This document shows positions 1 to 14,800 of a stretch of 28,287 nucleotides of DNA, piece after piece (within the stretch, counting starts at the first letter, position 1; the number at the start of each line of letters is the position of its first letter). The notes under the pieces were generated by a model, which did no database searches, was not told the DNA's origin, and was given only the letters and a program-made list of their open reading frames with translations. Position numbers and translations under genes: made by a program. This stretch comes from Priapulus caudatus (lineage: Eukaryota > Priapulida > Priapulimorpha > Priapulimorphida > Priapulidae): assembly GCF_000485595.1 (NCBI RefSeq), contig NW_014577261.1, positions 50,078 to 78,364 on the forward strand, given 5' to 3'.

Positions 1-320
1 CAGGGGCACACACCCACCTGGATCTGGCTCTTCCTTAGACATTTGCACACACCCCACCTGTATCTGGCTCTTATCTCACACGTACGCAGCCCACCTGTAT
101 CTGGCTCTTCCTTAACACTGGCACGCACCACCTGTAATCTGGCTTTTCCTCATACGGCAGGCACCCACCTGATAATCTGGCTCTTCCTTTACACTGCACG
201 CACCCACCTGTAATTCTGGGCTTTTCCTTCATACCGCAGGCACCCACCTGTATCTGGCTCTTCACTTACACTGGCACGCACCACCTGTTAATCTGGCTTT
301 TCTTCATACGGGCAGGCAGG
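1..320. repeat. 36-40 bp tandem array at the window start
   Basis: Eight copies of a unit with core cacctgtatctggctcttcc, repeat intervals 36-40 bp. Two versions tend to alternate: ...cttccttacactggcac and ...tttccttcatacggcag. Probably continues left of the window. Confidence 0.85.
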
Positions 321-430
321 TCATTGGATTGGCATCTTGGGATCGTTTCTCGTAGTTTGTGACGACAATGGGAGCGCAGAGCAGATACTGTGTTGTGGAA
401 TTCTGGCTGTCATCACCGAACCAGAACCTA

Positions 431-467
431 GAGAGAGAGAGAGAGAGAGAGAGTGAGAGAGAGAGAG
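431..467. repeat. GA dinucleotide microsatellite
   Basis: (GA)n interrupted once by GTGA. The 321-657 stretch around it holds no gene that I can see. Confidence 0.9.
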
Positions 468-657
468 CAATACGGAGAAAGTTCCGAGGTTGACGGACGG
501 CCACAAGATGGAGATATAAATAGCCACTAGTAGGCAGGCATTCTGACCCAGTTAGAAGGGCGCGCGCGCTTCATACCCAACCACATGGCAGCATATATTT
601 TTTAGACTAGTTGCCTTTACGTTCTTCCTCACGCACGAGACACACATCTCATACGAC

Positions 658-934
658 CAGGGACGGACTGGAAAAATCATTCAGGCCGGGAAATATAGCG
701 CGAAATATAGCCCCAGTCAGGCCACTTTTGAAGCTGGGGGTCTCGGACGTGACATCACTCCGCACCCACCTATAATAATAGCCCTGCAGGCCGCAGATAA
801 AAAAATATATATGTGTGTGTGTGGCCTGCAGGCCGCAGATTATTTTTATTTATTTTTTAATTGGGGGGCAGGCCACTTAGCAGGCCAGGCCACCGGGAAA
901 ACTCCCGGTGCTCCCGATCGCCAGTCCGGCCCTG
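658..934. mobile_element. 277-bp hAT-type MITE with 8-bp target duplication
   Basis: cagggacggactgg (658-671) and ccagtccggccctg (921-934) are inverted ends with one mismatch. The flanks catacgac (650-657) and cacacgac (935-942) form an 8-bp duplication with one mismatch, which fits hAT. Inside is a direct repeat of cctgcaggccgcagat around an AT/GT microsatellite. No coding capacity. Confidence 0.85.
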
Positions 935-942
935 CACACGAC

Positions 943-2510
<1,568 letters not shown>

Positions 2511-2524
2511 TAAATAATAGGCAT

Positions 2525-2830
2525 AATATATTATATATATATATATATAACTATAACGAGCAATAACATCATCGGTATTAGACTACGCTATCAATTCTCA
2601 GTTACTCTCTCTCGCTCTCTTTCTCTCTCACACACGCAAGCACGCAGGCACGCACACAACCACACAACACACACACACAGACACACACATGCACACGCAC
2701 ACGCACGCGCACGCACACGCAAACGCACACGAACAACACACGCACGCGCACGCACACGCACACGCACACGCACACGCACACGCACACGCACACGCACACG
2801 CACACATACACACACACACATACACACGAC
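2525..2830. repeat. TA tract and long AC/ACACGC microsatellite
   Basis: A short (TA)n at 2525-2548, then a CT-rich run and about 200 bp of (AC)n and (ACACGC)n at 2627-2828. The Arg/Val/Cys and His/Ala frames on both strands are repeat artefacts. Confidence 0.95.
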
Positions 2831-3062
2831 ATAAAGTTGACATTACCATCTTGTCTGTTCAACGGATCGTGGGCACAGTCGGGAGTTGGTAGCTACACGC
2901 TCAGCGCTGAAGCCTCCGTCACAGAGATGATCTCTAGGGCGATGTGTCTAACCTTAGGCTCTCTGCTTACAGCTGGGAGGCATGGCCACATCACGCTAGC
3001 TCGGCAGCCAATCACGTACGGCTATAGCATCAGGCTGACAGCTCTTACTGAAGTATCCCCTT

Positions 3063-3195
3063 CCACACACACGCACGCACGCACGTACACACACACACAC
3101 ACACACGCACGCACGCACAGACACACGCACGCACGTACACGCATGCACACAAGTAGACACGCACTCACACACACGCAGGCACGCACACTCACACT
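3063..3195. repeat. Second AC/GCAC microsatellite
   Basis: (AC)n and (GCAC)n mixed tract, separated from the first by about 230 bp of unique sequence. 3200-3654 holds no gene that I can see. Confidence 0.92.
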
Positions 3196-3654
3196 GCACG
3201 CATTCTTATAGAGTTTTCTGTGGGTGATGCATGGACTAGGAGCGCACACGTTGTTATACGTCCAGCAGATGTTTAACATTGTTGTTGATGTTGCCTATAT
3301 ACACGCGCGCAGTACCACAGCCAAGCTATTGCTGGACTGTGGGGGCGGGAGGGCAGCGGAGTCTGGGATGACGCCACCGTGACGTAGAACAAAATCCTCA
3401 ATAAAACCGCTGTATGCACCTCATTTTTTTACAATGTGCCAAAGGCATGGGTGGGCTTCAAGAAATGTGCTACTGACCACTACACCAATACTGCATGTAG
3501 TTTTGATAGAAAGATGATTTAGAGTGTAGAATGGTCAAAGGATGTGAGGGTGGAATTGACAGAAAATAGCATCTTGCAACAAGTTGCAATAAAAAGCGTA
3601 AATAAGAACAAATTCTGCAGGCTATTTCATTTTGATTTAGTCATAAACGAATGC

Positions 3655-3660
3655 TTTAAT
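3655..3660 (-). terminator. Candidate HEATR6 poly(A) signal ATTAAA
   Basis: Minus-strand ATTAAA lies about 100 nt after the stop. No minus-strand AATAAA is nearer; this is the best candidate by position only. Confidence 0.4.
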
Positions 3661-3756
3661 TCTTAAGAAATAATAACATGTATATAAGCCCATCATTTCC
3701 CAGGTATAAATCAATTCAAATATATCACGTCAGTGCTATTCAACGTATATTTGCTA

Positions 3757-3890
3757 TCATTCTATTTGTTCTATAGATACAGAAAATGCTACCGTGATGC
3801 CCTCTAGTGCTGAAACCTGAGCTGTAGTTAGGTCTGTACCAGATAATTCACAAAGATGTTCCATTGCCATGGCAGCACTAACAGTCTGGC
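3757..3890 (-). CDS. HEATR6: HEATR6 exon 23 (codons 1081-1124 and stop)
   Basis: Acceptor ccattttcgcag, entering in phase 1. VSAAMAMEHLCELSGTD then ALEGITVAFSVSIEQIE and TGA. It matches the last helices of the human protein (VRMALKHMGSIQAPTGD, IMGFLEEILAVCF) and lacks the short poorly conserved human tail. Confidence 0.88.
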
Positions 3891-6800
3891 CTGCGAAAAT
3901 GGAGAAGAGTACAGACGTTACGTCCCAGCTCGTGTTACGACATCTTTAAAAACCAAAACCGCAGAATGCACACGAACGTGAATTCAACCATCCTACCTTT
4001 CACGGGAGGCTCTGCCAGTGCGAGATTTCTCGTGTACTTGGCCAGGTAGGTGGAGAGCACGTCAAATCCCTCACAGACGAGAGCATTTACTGCCTCAAGG
4101 TCATCCTTTGCCAGCAGCCATGACAGATGTAGCAGTGTCGCGCATAACTGTTGGTGTCAATAAGTAAAACATAAATCTAAAACTTCATCCACCAATAAAA
4201 CAGCTACAAAATGGAAAAAAAGCTAAATCCAAACCTAAGTACAAGTCTAACTTTTAGTGTGCATGACATTTTAGAGACAGACGTGAAGGTAGAAAAACCA
4301 TTACTCAGCAAAAGCTTTTATCAATGTGCATCAAAAATGAAATGAAACTGTCAATGACACTGTAGCTCACCACAAAAAAGGACACAAATGAGTGAGTGAG
4401 AAGAAGTCAGTTTTAATTGAGCAACCATCGACGTACATTATAGAAACAAAGAGTATATATGGAAGAACTCCCATTATATACTCTTGATATAAATAATTTA
4501 TAAACCAAAATGAATTACAATTTGTGACAGTAGATGGCGCTATACCCGCTTTGATGTTTCTTAGCATAAATCATTATATCATAATAATAATAATATAATA
4601 ATAATAGTATAAATCATAATATGTTCATAGCGAGGAATTTTGCATTAAAGATATTGTCAATGAAATCTTGTAAACGAACCAGACGAGTGTGACACCACAG
4701 ACTTGTTTGTTATCTGCGTGTCTATATAATATGCTATATAATTGGTCAAACACACCTAATTTGCATAATTAAAAAAAATATCAAACCCCTAGACCTTATT
4801 CATTCACATACAAAAATGAGCAAAATCCGTTGAACCTGAACTCACTAATGGCAATTCCCATTTTGCCAAAACAATTGCGCGTGGCTCGAAAGTACGTCGA
4901 CTGCGTGCTCCGCAAATAGGACGTTTAATATGGAGCATCAGCAAGTAACAACTATACCAATTCAAACATGTGGGTCAAACGGTTCCTGAGTTATCGTTGA
5001 GCGTAGCCAAATGTTGACGGAACGAACGGACGGACGGACGGACGACGACCCATGGCAATAGCTCAGCTTGACGATGTCAAGGTGAGCTAAAAATTCACTT
5101 TGGCAGTACTACAGGTACACCAAAAAACCATTTAATACTCCAAACATAACACAGAACCATATCAGATCCTCACACACCTGGTCGGTGAGGTTGTCCTTGT
5201 ACTTGAACTCGGAAAAGTCGTCCATCTGGTCAGAGGCTTCAAGAGCCTCAATCAGCACCCTCCACAGACCCAGATACAGTTCCGCGGAGCCGTAGTGCTG
5301 CCGCCTGGTGGGCACTGCAAGCGCCAGAGCCGCGTTGATGCGAACCTTGAAGTTTTTGCATTCTCTGACGACAGACGCCAGAGCGGTGAGCACGTCTGCC
5401 TATCAACGAGACGGACAGTCAATTGACCGGATACGTAGCAAATACATTTACGCAAACACACGCGAACATACCGGCCGCATTCTCCCGCACCGCACTTTAT
5501 TCAATGCCATGAGATGCAGAGCTGAAGAACGCAGGCTAACCGGTCGCTTTACGACGATGCTTTCCCCGCCTCCTCTCTAACATGCTAACTACTGCGTTCC
5601 ACGCCTCCTCTCCACACATGCTAACTACTGCTTTCCCCGCTCCTCTCGCACATGCTAACTACTGCGTTCCCGCCTACTCTCTACACATGTTAACTACTGC
5701 TTTCCCTGCCTCCTCCCTACACATGCTAACTACTTGCTTTCCCCGCCTCCTCCCTACACATGCTAACTACTGCGTTCCACGCCTCCTTCTCTACACATGC
5801 TAACTACCTGCGGTCCACGCCTCCTCTCCACACATGCCTAACTACTGCTTTCCCTGCCTCCTCTCCGCACATGCTAACTACTGCTTTCCCTGCCTCCTCT
5901 CTACACATGCTAACTACTGCGTTCCACGCCTCCTCTCCGCGCATGCTAACTACTGCTTTCCCCGCCTCCTCTCCGCACATGCTAACTACTGCTTTCCCTG
6001 CTTCCTCCTCTACATATGCTAACTACTGCGTTCCACGCCTCCTCTCCGCGCATGATAAACTACTGCTTTCCCGCCTCCTCTCCACACACGCAAACTACGG
6101 CTTTCCCGCCTCCTCCTCTACACATGCTAACTACTGCGTTCCACGCCTCCTCTCCGCGCGATCGCTAACTACTGCTTTCCCGCCTCCTCTCGCACATGCT
6201 AACTACTGCTTGCCTGCCTCCTCTCCGCACATGCCCCTAACGTACTTTCGCCTGCCTCCTCTCTAACACATGCTAACTACTGCTTTCCCTGCCTCCTCTC
6301 CACACCATGCTAACTACTGCGTTCCACGCCTCCTCTCTACACATTGCTAACTACTGGCGTTCCACGCCTCCTCTCCACACATGCTAACTACTGCTTTCCC
6401 CGCCTCCTCTCCACACATGCTAACTACTGCGTTCCACGCCTCCTCTCCGCACATGCTAACTACTGCTTTCGCCCGCCTCCTCTCCGCACATGCTAACTAC
6501 TGCTTTCCCTGCCTCCTCTCCGCACATGCTAACTACTGCGTTCCACGCCTCCTCTCTACACATGCTAACTACTGCGTTCCACGCCTCCTCTCTACACATG
6601 CTAACTACTGCTTCCCCGCCTCCTCTCACCACATGCTAACTACTGCTTCCCTGCCTCCTCTCCGCACATGCTGACTACTGCTTTCCCTGCCTGCCTCTCT
6701 ACACATGCTAACTACTATCTTTCCCCGCCTCCTCTCTACACATGCTAACTACTGCCCTTTCCGCGCTCCTCTCCACACATGCTAACTACTTCTTTCCCCG

Positions 6801-9800
6801 CCTCCTCTCTCACATGCTAACTACTGCGTTCCACGACCCTCCTCTCCACACATGTTAACTACTTCTTTCCCTGCCTCCTCTCTACACATGCTAAACGATG
6901 CTTTACCCGCCTCCTCTCTCGCGCATGCTAACTACTGCTTTACCTGCCTCCTCTCGCACACTGCTAACTACTGCGTTCCACGCCTCCTCTCTACACATGC
7001 TAACTACGCTTTCCCTGCCTCCTCTCCACACATGCTAACTACTGCGTTCCCCGCCTCCTCTCCGCACATGCTAACTACCTGCGTTCCACGCCTCCTCTCT
7101 ACAACATGCTAACTACTGCTTTCCTGCCTCCTCTCACACATGCTAACTACTGCTTTCCCTGCCTCCTCTCTACACATGCTAACTACTGCGTTCCACGCCT
7201 CCTCTCTACACATGCTAACTACTGCTTTCCCCGCCTCCTCTCTACACATGCTAACTACTTCTTTCCCCGCCTCCTCTCCGCACATACTAACTACTGCTTT
7301 CCCTGCCTCCTCTCTACACATGCTAACTACTGCTTTCCCTGCCTCCTCTCCACACATGCTAACTACTGCGTCCACGACCTCTTCTCCACACATGCTAACT
7401 ACTTCTTTCCCCGCCTCCTCTCCACACATGCTAACTACTGCGTTCCACGCCTCTCTCTCACACATGCTAACTACTTCTTTCCCCGCCTCCTCTCCACACA
7501 TGCTAACTACTTCTTTCCCCGCCTCCCTCTCACATGCTAACTACTTCTCTTTCCCTGCTCCCTCTTACACATGCTAACTACTGCGTTCCACGCGCTCCTC
7601 TCCACACATGCTAACTACTTCTTTCCCCGCCTCCTGCTCTACACATGCTAACTACTGCTTTCCCCGCGCCTCCTCTCTACACATGCTAACTACTTCTCTT
7701 TCCCCGCCTCCTCTCCACACATGCTAACTACTGCGTTCCACGCCTCCTCTCCACACATGCAACTACTGCTTTCCTGCCTCCTCTCCACACATGCTAACTA
7801 CTGCGTTCCACGCCTCCTCTCTACACATGCTAACTACTGCTTTCCCCGCCTCCTCTCTACACATGCTAACTACTGCGTTCCACGAATGCCTCTACACACG
7901 ACTAACTACTGCTTTCCCTGCCTCTGCTCTCCACACATGCTAACTACTTGCTTTCCCTGCCTCCTCTCTACACATGCTAACTACTGCGTTCCACGCCTTC
8001 CTCTCCACACATGCTAACTACTCGCTTTCCCGCCTCCTCTCCACACATGCTAACTACTGCTTTCCCTGCTCCTTCTCTACACATGCTAACTACTGCGTTC
8101 CACGCCTTCCTCTCTACACATGACTAACTACTGCTTTCCCCACTCTCTCTCCACACATGCTAACTACTGCTTTCCCGCGCCTCCTCTCCGCACGATCTAA
8201 CTATGCGTTAATGCCTCTCTATCACATTGCTAACTACTGCTTTCCCTGCCTCCTCTCTACACATGCTAACTACTGCGTTCCACGCTCCTCTCTACACATG
8301 ATAACTACTGCGCTTCACAGCCTCCTCTCCACACATGCAACTACTGCGTTCCACGCCTCCTCCTCTCTACACATGCTAACTACTGCCGTTCCACGCCTCT
8401 CTCTACACATGCTAACTACTGCTTTCCCCACCTACTCTCCACACATGCTAACTACTGCTTTCCCGCCTCCTCTCCGCACATGCTAACTACTGCGTTCCAC
8501 GCCTCCTCTCTACACATGCTAACTACTGCTTTCCCTGCCTCCTCTCTACACATGCTAACTACTGCGTTCCACGCCTCCTCTCTACACATGCTAACTACTG
8601 CGTTCCACGCCTCCTCTCTACACATGCTAAACTACTCTGCTTTCCCCACCTACTCTCCACACATGCTAACTACTGCTTTCCCTGCCTCCTCTCCGCACAT
8701 GCTAACTACTGCGTTCCCCGCCTCCTCTCCACACATAGTCTAACTACTGCTTTCCCTGCCTCCTCCACACATGCTAACTACTGCTGTTCCACGCCTCCTC
8801 TCTACACATGCTAACTACTGCTTTCCCACCTCCTCTCTACACATGCTAACTACTGCGTTCCACGCTCTCTCTACACATGCTAACTACTGTTCCCCACCTA
8901 CTCTCCACACATGCTAACTACTGCTTTCCCCCTCCTCTCCGCACATGCTAACTTACTGCGTTCCACGCCTCCTCTCTACACATGCTAACTACTGCTTTCC
9001 CTCGCTCCTCTCTACACATGCTAACTACTGCGTTCACGCCCTCTCTACACATGCTAACTACTGCTTTCCACGCCTCCTCTCCACACATGGCTAACTACTG
9101 CTTTCCCTGCCTCCTCTCCACACATGCTAACTACTGCTTTCCCCTCCTCTCTACACATGATAACTACTCTTTCCCCCCTCTCTCTCTACACATGCTAACT
9201 ACTGCGTTCTAGCGCTCCTCTCCACACATGCTAACTACCCTTTCCGCCTCTCTCCTACACATGCTAACTACTGCTTTCCCCGCCTCCACTTACACATGCT
9301 AACTACTCTTTCCCTGCCTCCTCTCACCACATGCTAACTACTGCGTTCCACGCCTCTCTTCCACACATGCTAACTACTGCTTTCCCGCCCCTCTCTACAC
9401 ATGATAACTACTGCTTCCCCGCCTCCTTCCTTACACATGCTAACTACTGCGTTCCACGCCTCCTCTCTACACATGATAACTACTGCTTTCCCCGCCTCCT
9501 CTCCACACATGCTAACTACTGCTTTCCCCGCCTCCTCTCCACACATGCTAACTACTGCTTTCCCCGCCTCCTCTCTACACATGCTAACTACTGCTTTCCC
9601 TGCCTCCTCTCTACACATGCTAACTACTGCGTTCCACGCCTCCTCTCCACACATGCTAACTACTGCTTTCCCCGCCTCCTCTCTACACATGATAACTACT
9701 GCTTTCCCCGCCTCCTCTCTACACATGCTAACTACTGCGTTCCACGCCTCCTCTCTACACATGCTAACTACTGCGTTCCACGCCTCCTCTTACACATGCT

Positions 9801-11782
9801 AACTAATTCTTTCCCGCCTCCTCTCTACACATGCTAACTACTGCGTTCACGCCTCCTCTCCACACATGCTAACTACTGCTTTCCCGCCTCCTCTCTACAC
9901 ATGATAACTACTGTCTTCCCCGCCTCCTCTCTACACATGCTAACTACTGCTTTCCCCGCCTCCTCTCTACACATGCTAACTACTGCGTTCCACGCCTCCT
10001 CTCTACACATGCTAACTACTGCTTTCCCCGCCTCCTCTCTACACATGCTAACTACTGCTTTCCCCGCCTCCTCTCCACACATGCTAACTACTGCGTTCCA
10101 CGCCTCCTCTCCGCACATGCTAACTACCGCTTCTCCCACCAGGGTGACACGGCGAACGTCACAGCGACACTGCAATCGACCAGATACATTAATGAAAGTG
10201 TCAATGACACTGTAGCTCACCACAAAAAAGGACACAATGAGTGAGTTAAGAAGAAGTCAGTTTTATGAGCAACCATCGACGTACATTATAGAAACGATTG
10301 CCATCTGTATATCGCAATAATAATTTATAAACCAAAATGAATCACAATTTGTGACCGGCTATACCCGCTTTGTAGCGATGGCGTTTGAAATAAATAGGTT
10401 ATGCTGCGTTCCGACATGTTTTGTAAAACTTTAATATAGACGTTTTATCGGCAGGGTGGAGAGAAAATACCAATTTGCATTAAAGATATGTCAATGAAAT
10501 CTTGTAAAACGAACAGACGAGTGTGACACCACAGACTGTTTGTGTCTATATAATATGCTATATAATTGCCAAACCCTACCTAATGGGGCATTTTTTTTTT
10601 TTAATATAAAAACCCCTAGCCCTTATTCATTCACATACCAAAAATGAGCAAAATCCGTTGAACCTGAACTGACTAATGGCAATTCCCATTTTTGCCAAAA
10701 AATCGCTGTGGCTCGAAAGTATGTCGACTGGCGTGCTCCAAAATAGGACGTTTAATATGGGAGCATAGCAGTAACAACTACACCCAATTTCAAACATGTG
10801 GGTCAAATGGTTCCTGAGTTATCGTTGACCGAAGCCAAATGTTGACGGACAGACGGACGGACAGACGTACGACGGACGACGACCCATGCCAATAGCTCAG
10901 CTTGACGATGTCAAGGTGAGCTAAAAACCCGCGTATAAGAACCTAGTGATTAAGAACCTGTTAGGCTATGATTTTCCATTTAGACCCCTTGACATAATTG
11001 AGGACCTGTTTTAGCCTAAAAATTAAAATAGGTTCTTATTTGATAAAATTCATAATTATATGCATATTTTATATAAACAATGGACTGCACCAATATTCTA
11101 CCAGCAACAAGCACCTTTTTTTCTTAAGAAAATAAGAACCTATTTAAGAACCTAAATAGCCTAATTTCCCAGTAAACACCAATTATAAACCTTTTTAGGC
11201 TAACTTGGAAAAATGCAAGTTCTTATACGCGGGTTTTTACTGTATGATGTGTCGCTTTTCCTCATCCCATGGCAACACTCACCACCCAGTTTGCAGAGCC
11301 AAGAGGCAGGCAGTCGTTCCTGAACATGTTGCCGAGAGCGTAGCACGAGTTCCAGCGCACCTGAAAACAGTGTGTCAAGGTCACAGTGTCTTACATGCGA
11401 GACTGCGCATGCGCCAAGACTGCAGGTGTTTCCTGCCGCGACTCGAATTAAATCTCGAATTCCCGATTTAATTCCGGTTAAAATTCACGGATTAATTCCC
11501 GATAAATTCTAGTTTCAGCTCCCCCTTGTGGTCACCCACTGAGAGTCTTGCCTCTAATGGCTACGCACTGTGACTCCTGACCCTTGCGGTCACTCGCAAT
11601 GGTCACTTGTTGGCGCTTACCTTGACTGCCCCTGTGGACATGTTCCTTACTAGTCGTGACACCGCCTGTTCCACCAGGTCCACAAACATCGGGTCCTCTG
11701 GTAACAACAACAGGTGGGAATACACACTAATTAATAATAATAATAATTATTATTATATTATTACATTATTATTATATTATTA

Positions 11783-11817
<35 letters not shown>

Positions 11818-14800
11818 TATTATCATATTATTATTATATTATTACATTATTATTATATTATTATTATTATTATTAAATCTTTATTGAATATAATTCAATC
11901 CAAGTACATCCACTGAATGCTGTCTTTTTCATAGAGCAACATGCGTGTGCTGACAGTAACGAGTGGTCGTACTCACGTAGTGATTCATGCGGCGCGTATC
12001 GCAGCAGGTTACCCAACGCTCGCACAGCACTGTACTTCACCTAGCGTCGCAAAAACAAGGAGATCAACTAACATTACGGATCAATGGATATTATTAAGGC
12101 GGCCATGTTCTGAGAAGGATACTGCTATCGTGAGATGATAGGTCTGAGAATACCTTCAGGGTCACGACAATTTTGACCAAGTGGATAGTAAGAATCCCGT
12201 CCAGAACACGAATTTTTGTTTGACTGTTATAATACATATACCAACCAGAAAATGACACGAAAGGGCAGGAATTTAAAGCAAAAAAAGTTCACTGAATTGT
12301 AAATACTAATAGTAACCACACGTACGTCCATGTTCATATGTCAGTGTGAAATAGTCCCAAACGGTTATCGAAATAATGCACATCTCTTTCATTATCAAAT
12401 TAAATAAACAACCACATTACAAATATAAGATAAAAGTTCAACTAGACGTAAATTAATACATTGTATTAAATATAAAAAAAAAAAATCGTCAGATAAAAAC
12501 GACTATCCAGTTAAAAGTCGCGACATGGTTTTTCGAATCGCGATCTTTTCGCTAAATCTACGTTTTATCTTGTATCAAGAGCTGTTTCAACATGGAGATA
12601 TGGAGTGTACGTATGATTAATATTAGGATCCAGATCCTGATGCCCTGTTTAGGAGACATCACGTGCACCATGTAAAGGCAACACAATGATTCTCAGACTC
12701 TTCCCATTTCCCAGACCATGATAAGTGCTATTTGTCATGTGGTATCCCCCCAATCAATTAATTACCTTGTCATTATCCTGAGTTGCGGCAATACAAGCTC
12801 TGAAAAACTGCAGCAGGAGAGCATCCGGAAACTCTGATAAAAAGTCGCCATTTTCCTTATCCCTGCAAGCATGACATGACAAATTACGGCCATACACCTC
12901 ACGGCTTACGAAACACACGACGTGTGCCTGCACTCAAACCACTGCAAACTCGTCTTGAACGCGACGTTTCAGCTTCAAGCAAGTTTGCACCCGAAGTAAA
13001 TTAAATTGACACTAGATGGCAGCAGTAATCACAGAGAGACTCACTTGTTAAGGATGAGGGCGTCGCACACATTTCCAGCCGACCACATGGCTTTAACTCG
13101 TACGTTGGACACCGAGTCTTCCATGCAGGACAATATCGCTGCGGCACTGTCCGTTACGAAACCAACATCCTAATAAAATCACAGACATATCTGCAAACTC
13201 GAATCCGATGATATACGGCAAACGAATAGTGCAAAATTATCTCTAACACCAGCTCACTCTCGCGCACCCTTGCCTTTAGAAACCAGCAAAGCAAAAATCC
13301 GACTGCGTTAACTGCAACTCGCTCAAAAATAAACATGTATTGACTTAGACGCGCGTTCGAACAATGGAACATACCTGCACAAGGGACGGGAAGAGAACGT
13401 AGAACCCCAGCGCCCTCACGGCCGCGCCACGGACCCTGTAGTCTTCGTCAGCAATAAGTCCGAGCAGCAGAGTTATGCAGGCGATCCGGCGGTCGAGCTA
13501 CGCACGCAATTGACAAGCTTGTCACCATGGCAACAGATCTCGCAATAAAAACATCGCACAACGAATCGGATCCCTCATTGAAAAGATCTCATGATGAAGT
13601 TATCTCCCAAGAAATTGTTTCCACAAGAACGGGACCTCAAAATGAGATCTTTCAATAACGTAGCCATGCAAGGAATAAATCTCACAATAATGTGACCTCA
13701 AAAAAAGAGACCATAGAATCATTCAACTATAAGATTGTGTCCATGCGAAATTGTTGTGTGAAACACTGGGAGAGTCACCCAAAATTTCTCAAAGTAAAGT
13801 TCGCATTAGCATCCACTGAAGAGCATGACTTTCATTGTGATACACATTGCATCGTGACTTACAACAGAGGCCGGATTTCCGTCACTTACTACGCTCGTAT
13901 CGACATGCAGGGCAGCGCACATACCGGCAGAAGTTCGAATACGACGGCGCCCATGTTGGATAGGCAGTCACACACCGTAGCTCTGAGTGCAATTGTTGTG
14001 TGTCCTGTAGTCTGTAGCAGTCCGAGCAGTGGCCCTCCGACAAGGGATCCCCACACTGCAACGGCCTGCGAAATCAAACGACACACACTGTCATTTATTT
14101 ATTTCCTTATCTATTCATTATTCATTGATTTATTAGTTATTGGTATATTATTCAATCGTTCAATCAATCATTCATTCATTCATCCATTCATTAATTAATT
14201 AATTCATTCATTTATTCGTTTGTTCGTTCACTCATTCATTCATTTATTCACTCATTCATTTATTCATTCATTGATGCATTCATTAATTCACGCATGCATT
14301 CATTCATTCGTTCGTTTATTTATCCATCCTTCTATCGTCCGTCCATCCGTCTATCCGTCCGTCCGTCCGTCCGCCCATTAATTCATTCATTAATCCATTT
14401 ATTCATTCTTTCATTCATTCAAGTATTCATTCATTCATCCCTACATTCATCAATTTATTCATTCATTCCTTCATTCATTCATTCATTCATTCATTAATCG
14501 ATTCATGCACTCATTCAGTCACGTGCAGCATGGACAACCTGTCACGGACACCGAGGCAAGTCAGCTTCACTGCGGCAGACACCGTCCAAGTTTGTCCGGG
14601 AAAACCACGGCCAGGACGACTGCTGCGGCCGCCGTCGTTGCCATGGCGACACACCCTCACCTCGTCGACGGTGATCGCGTCGGGTGGCTTGCCTGCGAGG
14701 CTCTGTAGCATGGAGAAGCCAAGGTCCTCGAGCAGCTTGACCGTGTGCAGCCGCACGGAGGTCTCCCTCTCCTGCAGGCAGGCGAGCATCAGCCGGGAGA

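Noticed and set aside
2591-3279. Several ORFs rich in Arg/Val/Cys or His/Thr/Ala
   Set aside because: Translations of AC/GCAC microsatellites.
5559-10139. CRISPR-like periodic array
   Set aside because: The whole 36-bp period is repeated with no unique spacers, and the context is a eukaryotic intron.
5582-10235. Long open frames with 12-residue repeats (MLTTAFPASSLH, THANYC..., MCREEAGKAVVS on the other strand)
   Set aside because: They follow from a 36-bp minisatellite whose period is a multiple of 3, appear on both strands and several frames, lie in a HEATR6 intron, and break at each indel.
11607-11876. 89-codon ORF ending in Asn/Tyr/Ile runs
   Set aside because: Overlaps HEATR6 exon 19 antisense and an ATT microsatellite.
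13692-14198. 168-codon plus-strand ORF
   Set aside because: It is antisense to HEATR6 exon 14 and ends in the ATTC tract; the minus-strand frame is the conserved one.
14294-14497. Ser/Phe/His-rich ORFs
   Set aside because: ATTC tetranucleotide repeat translations.
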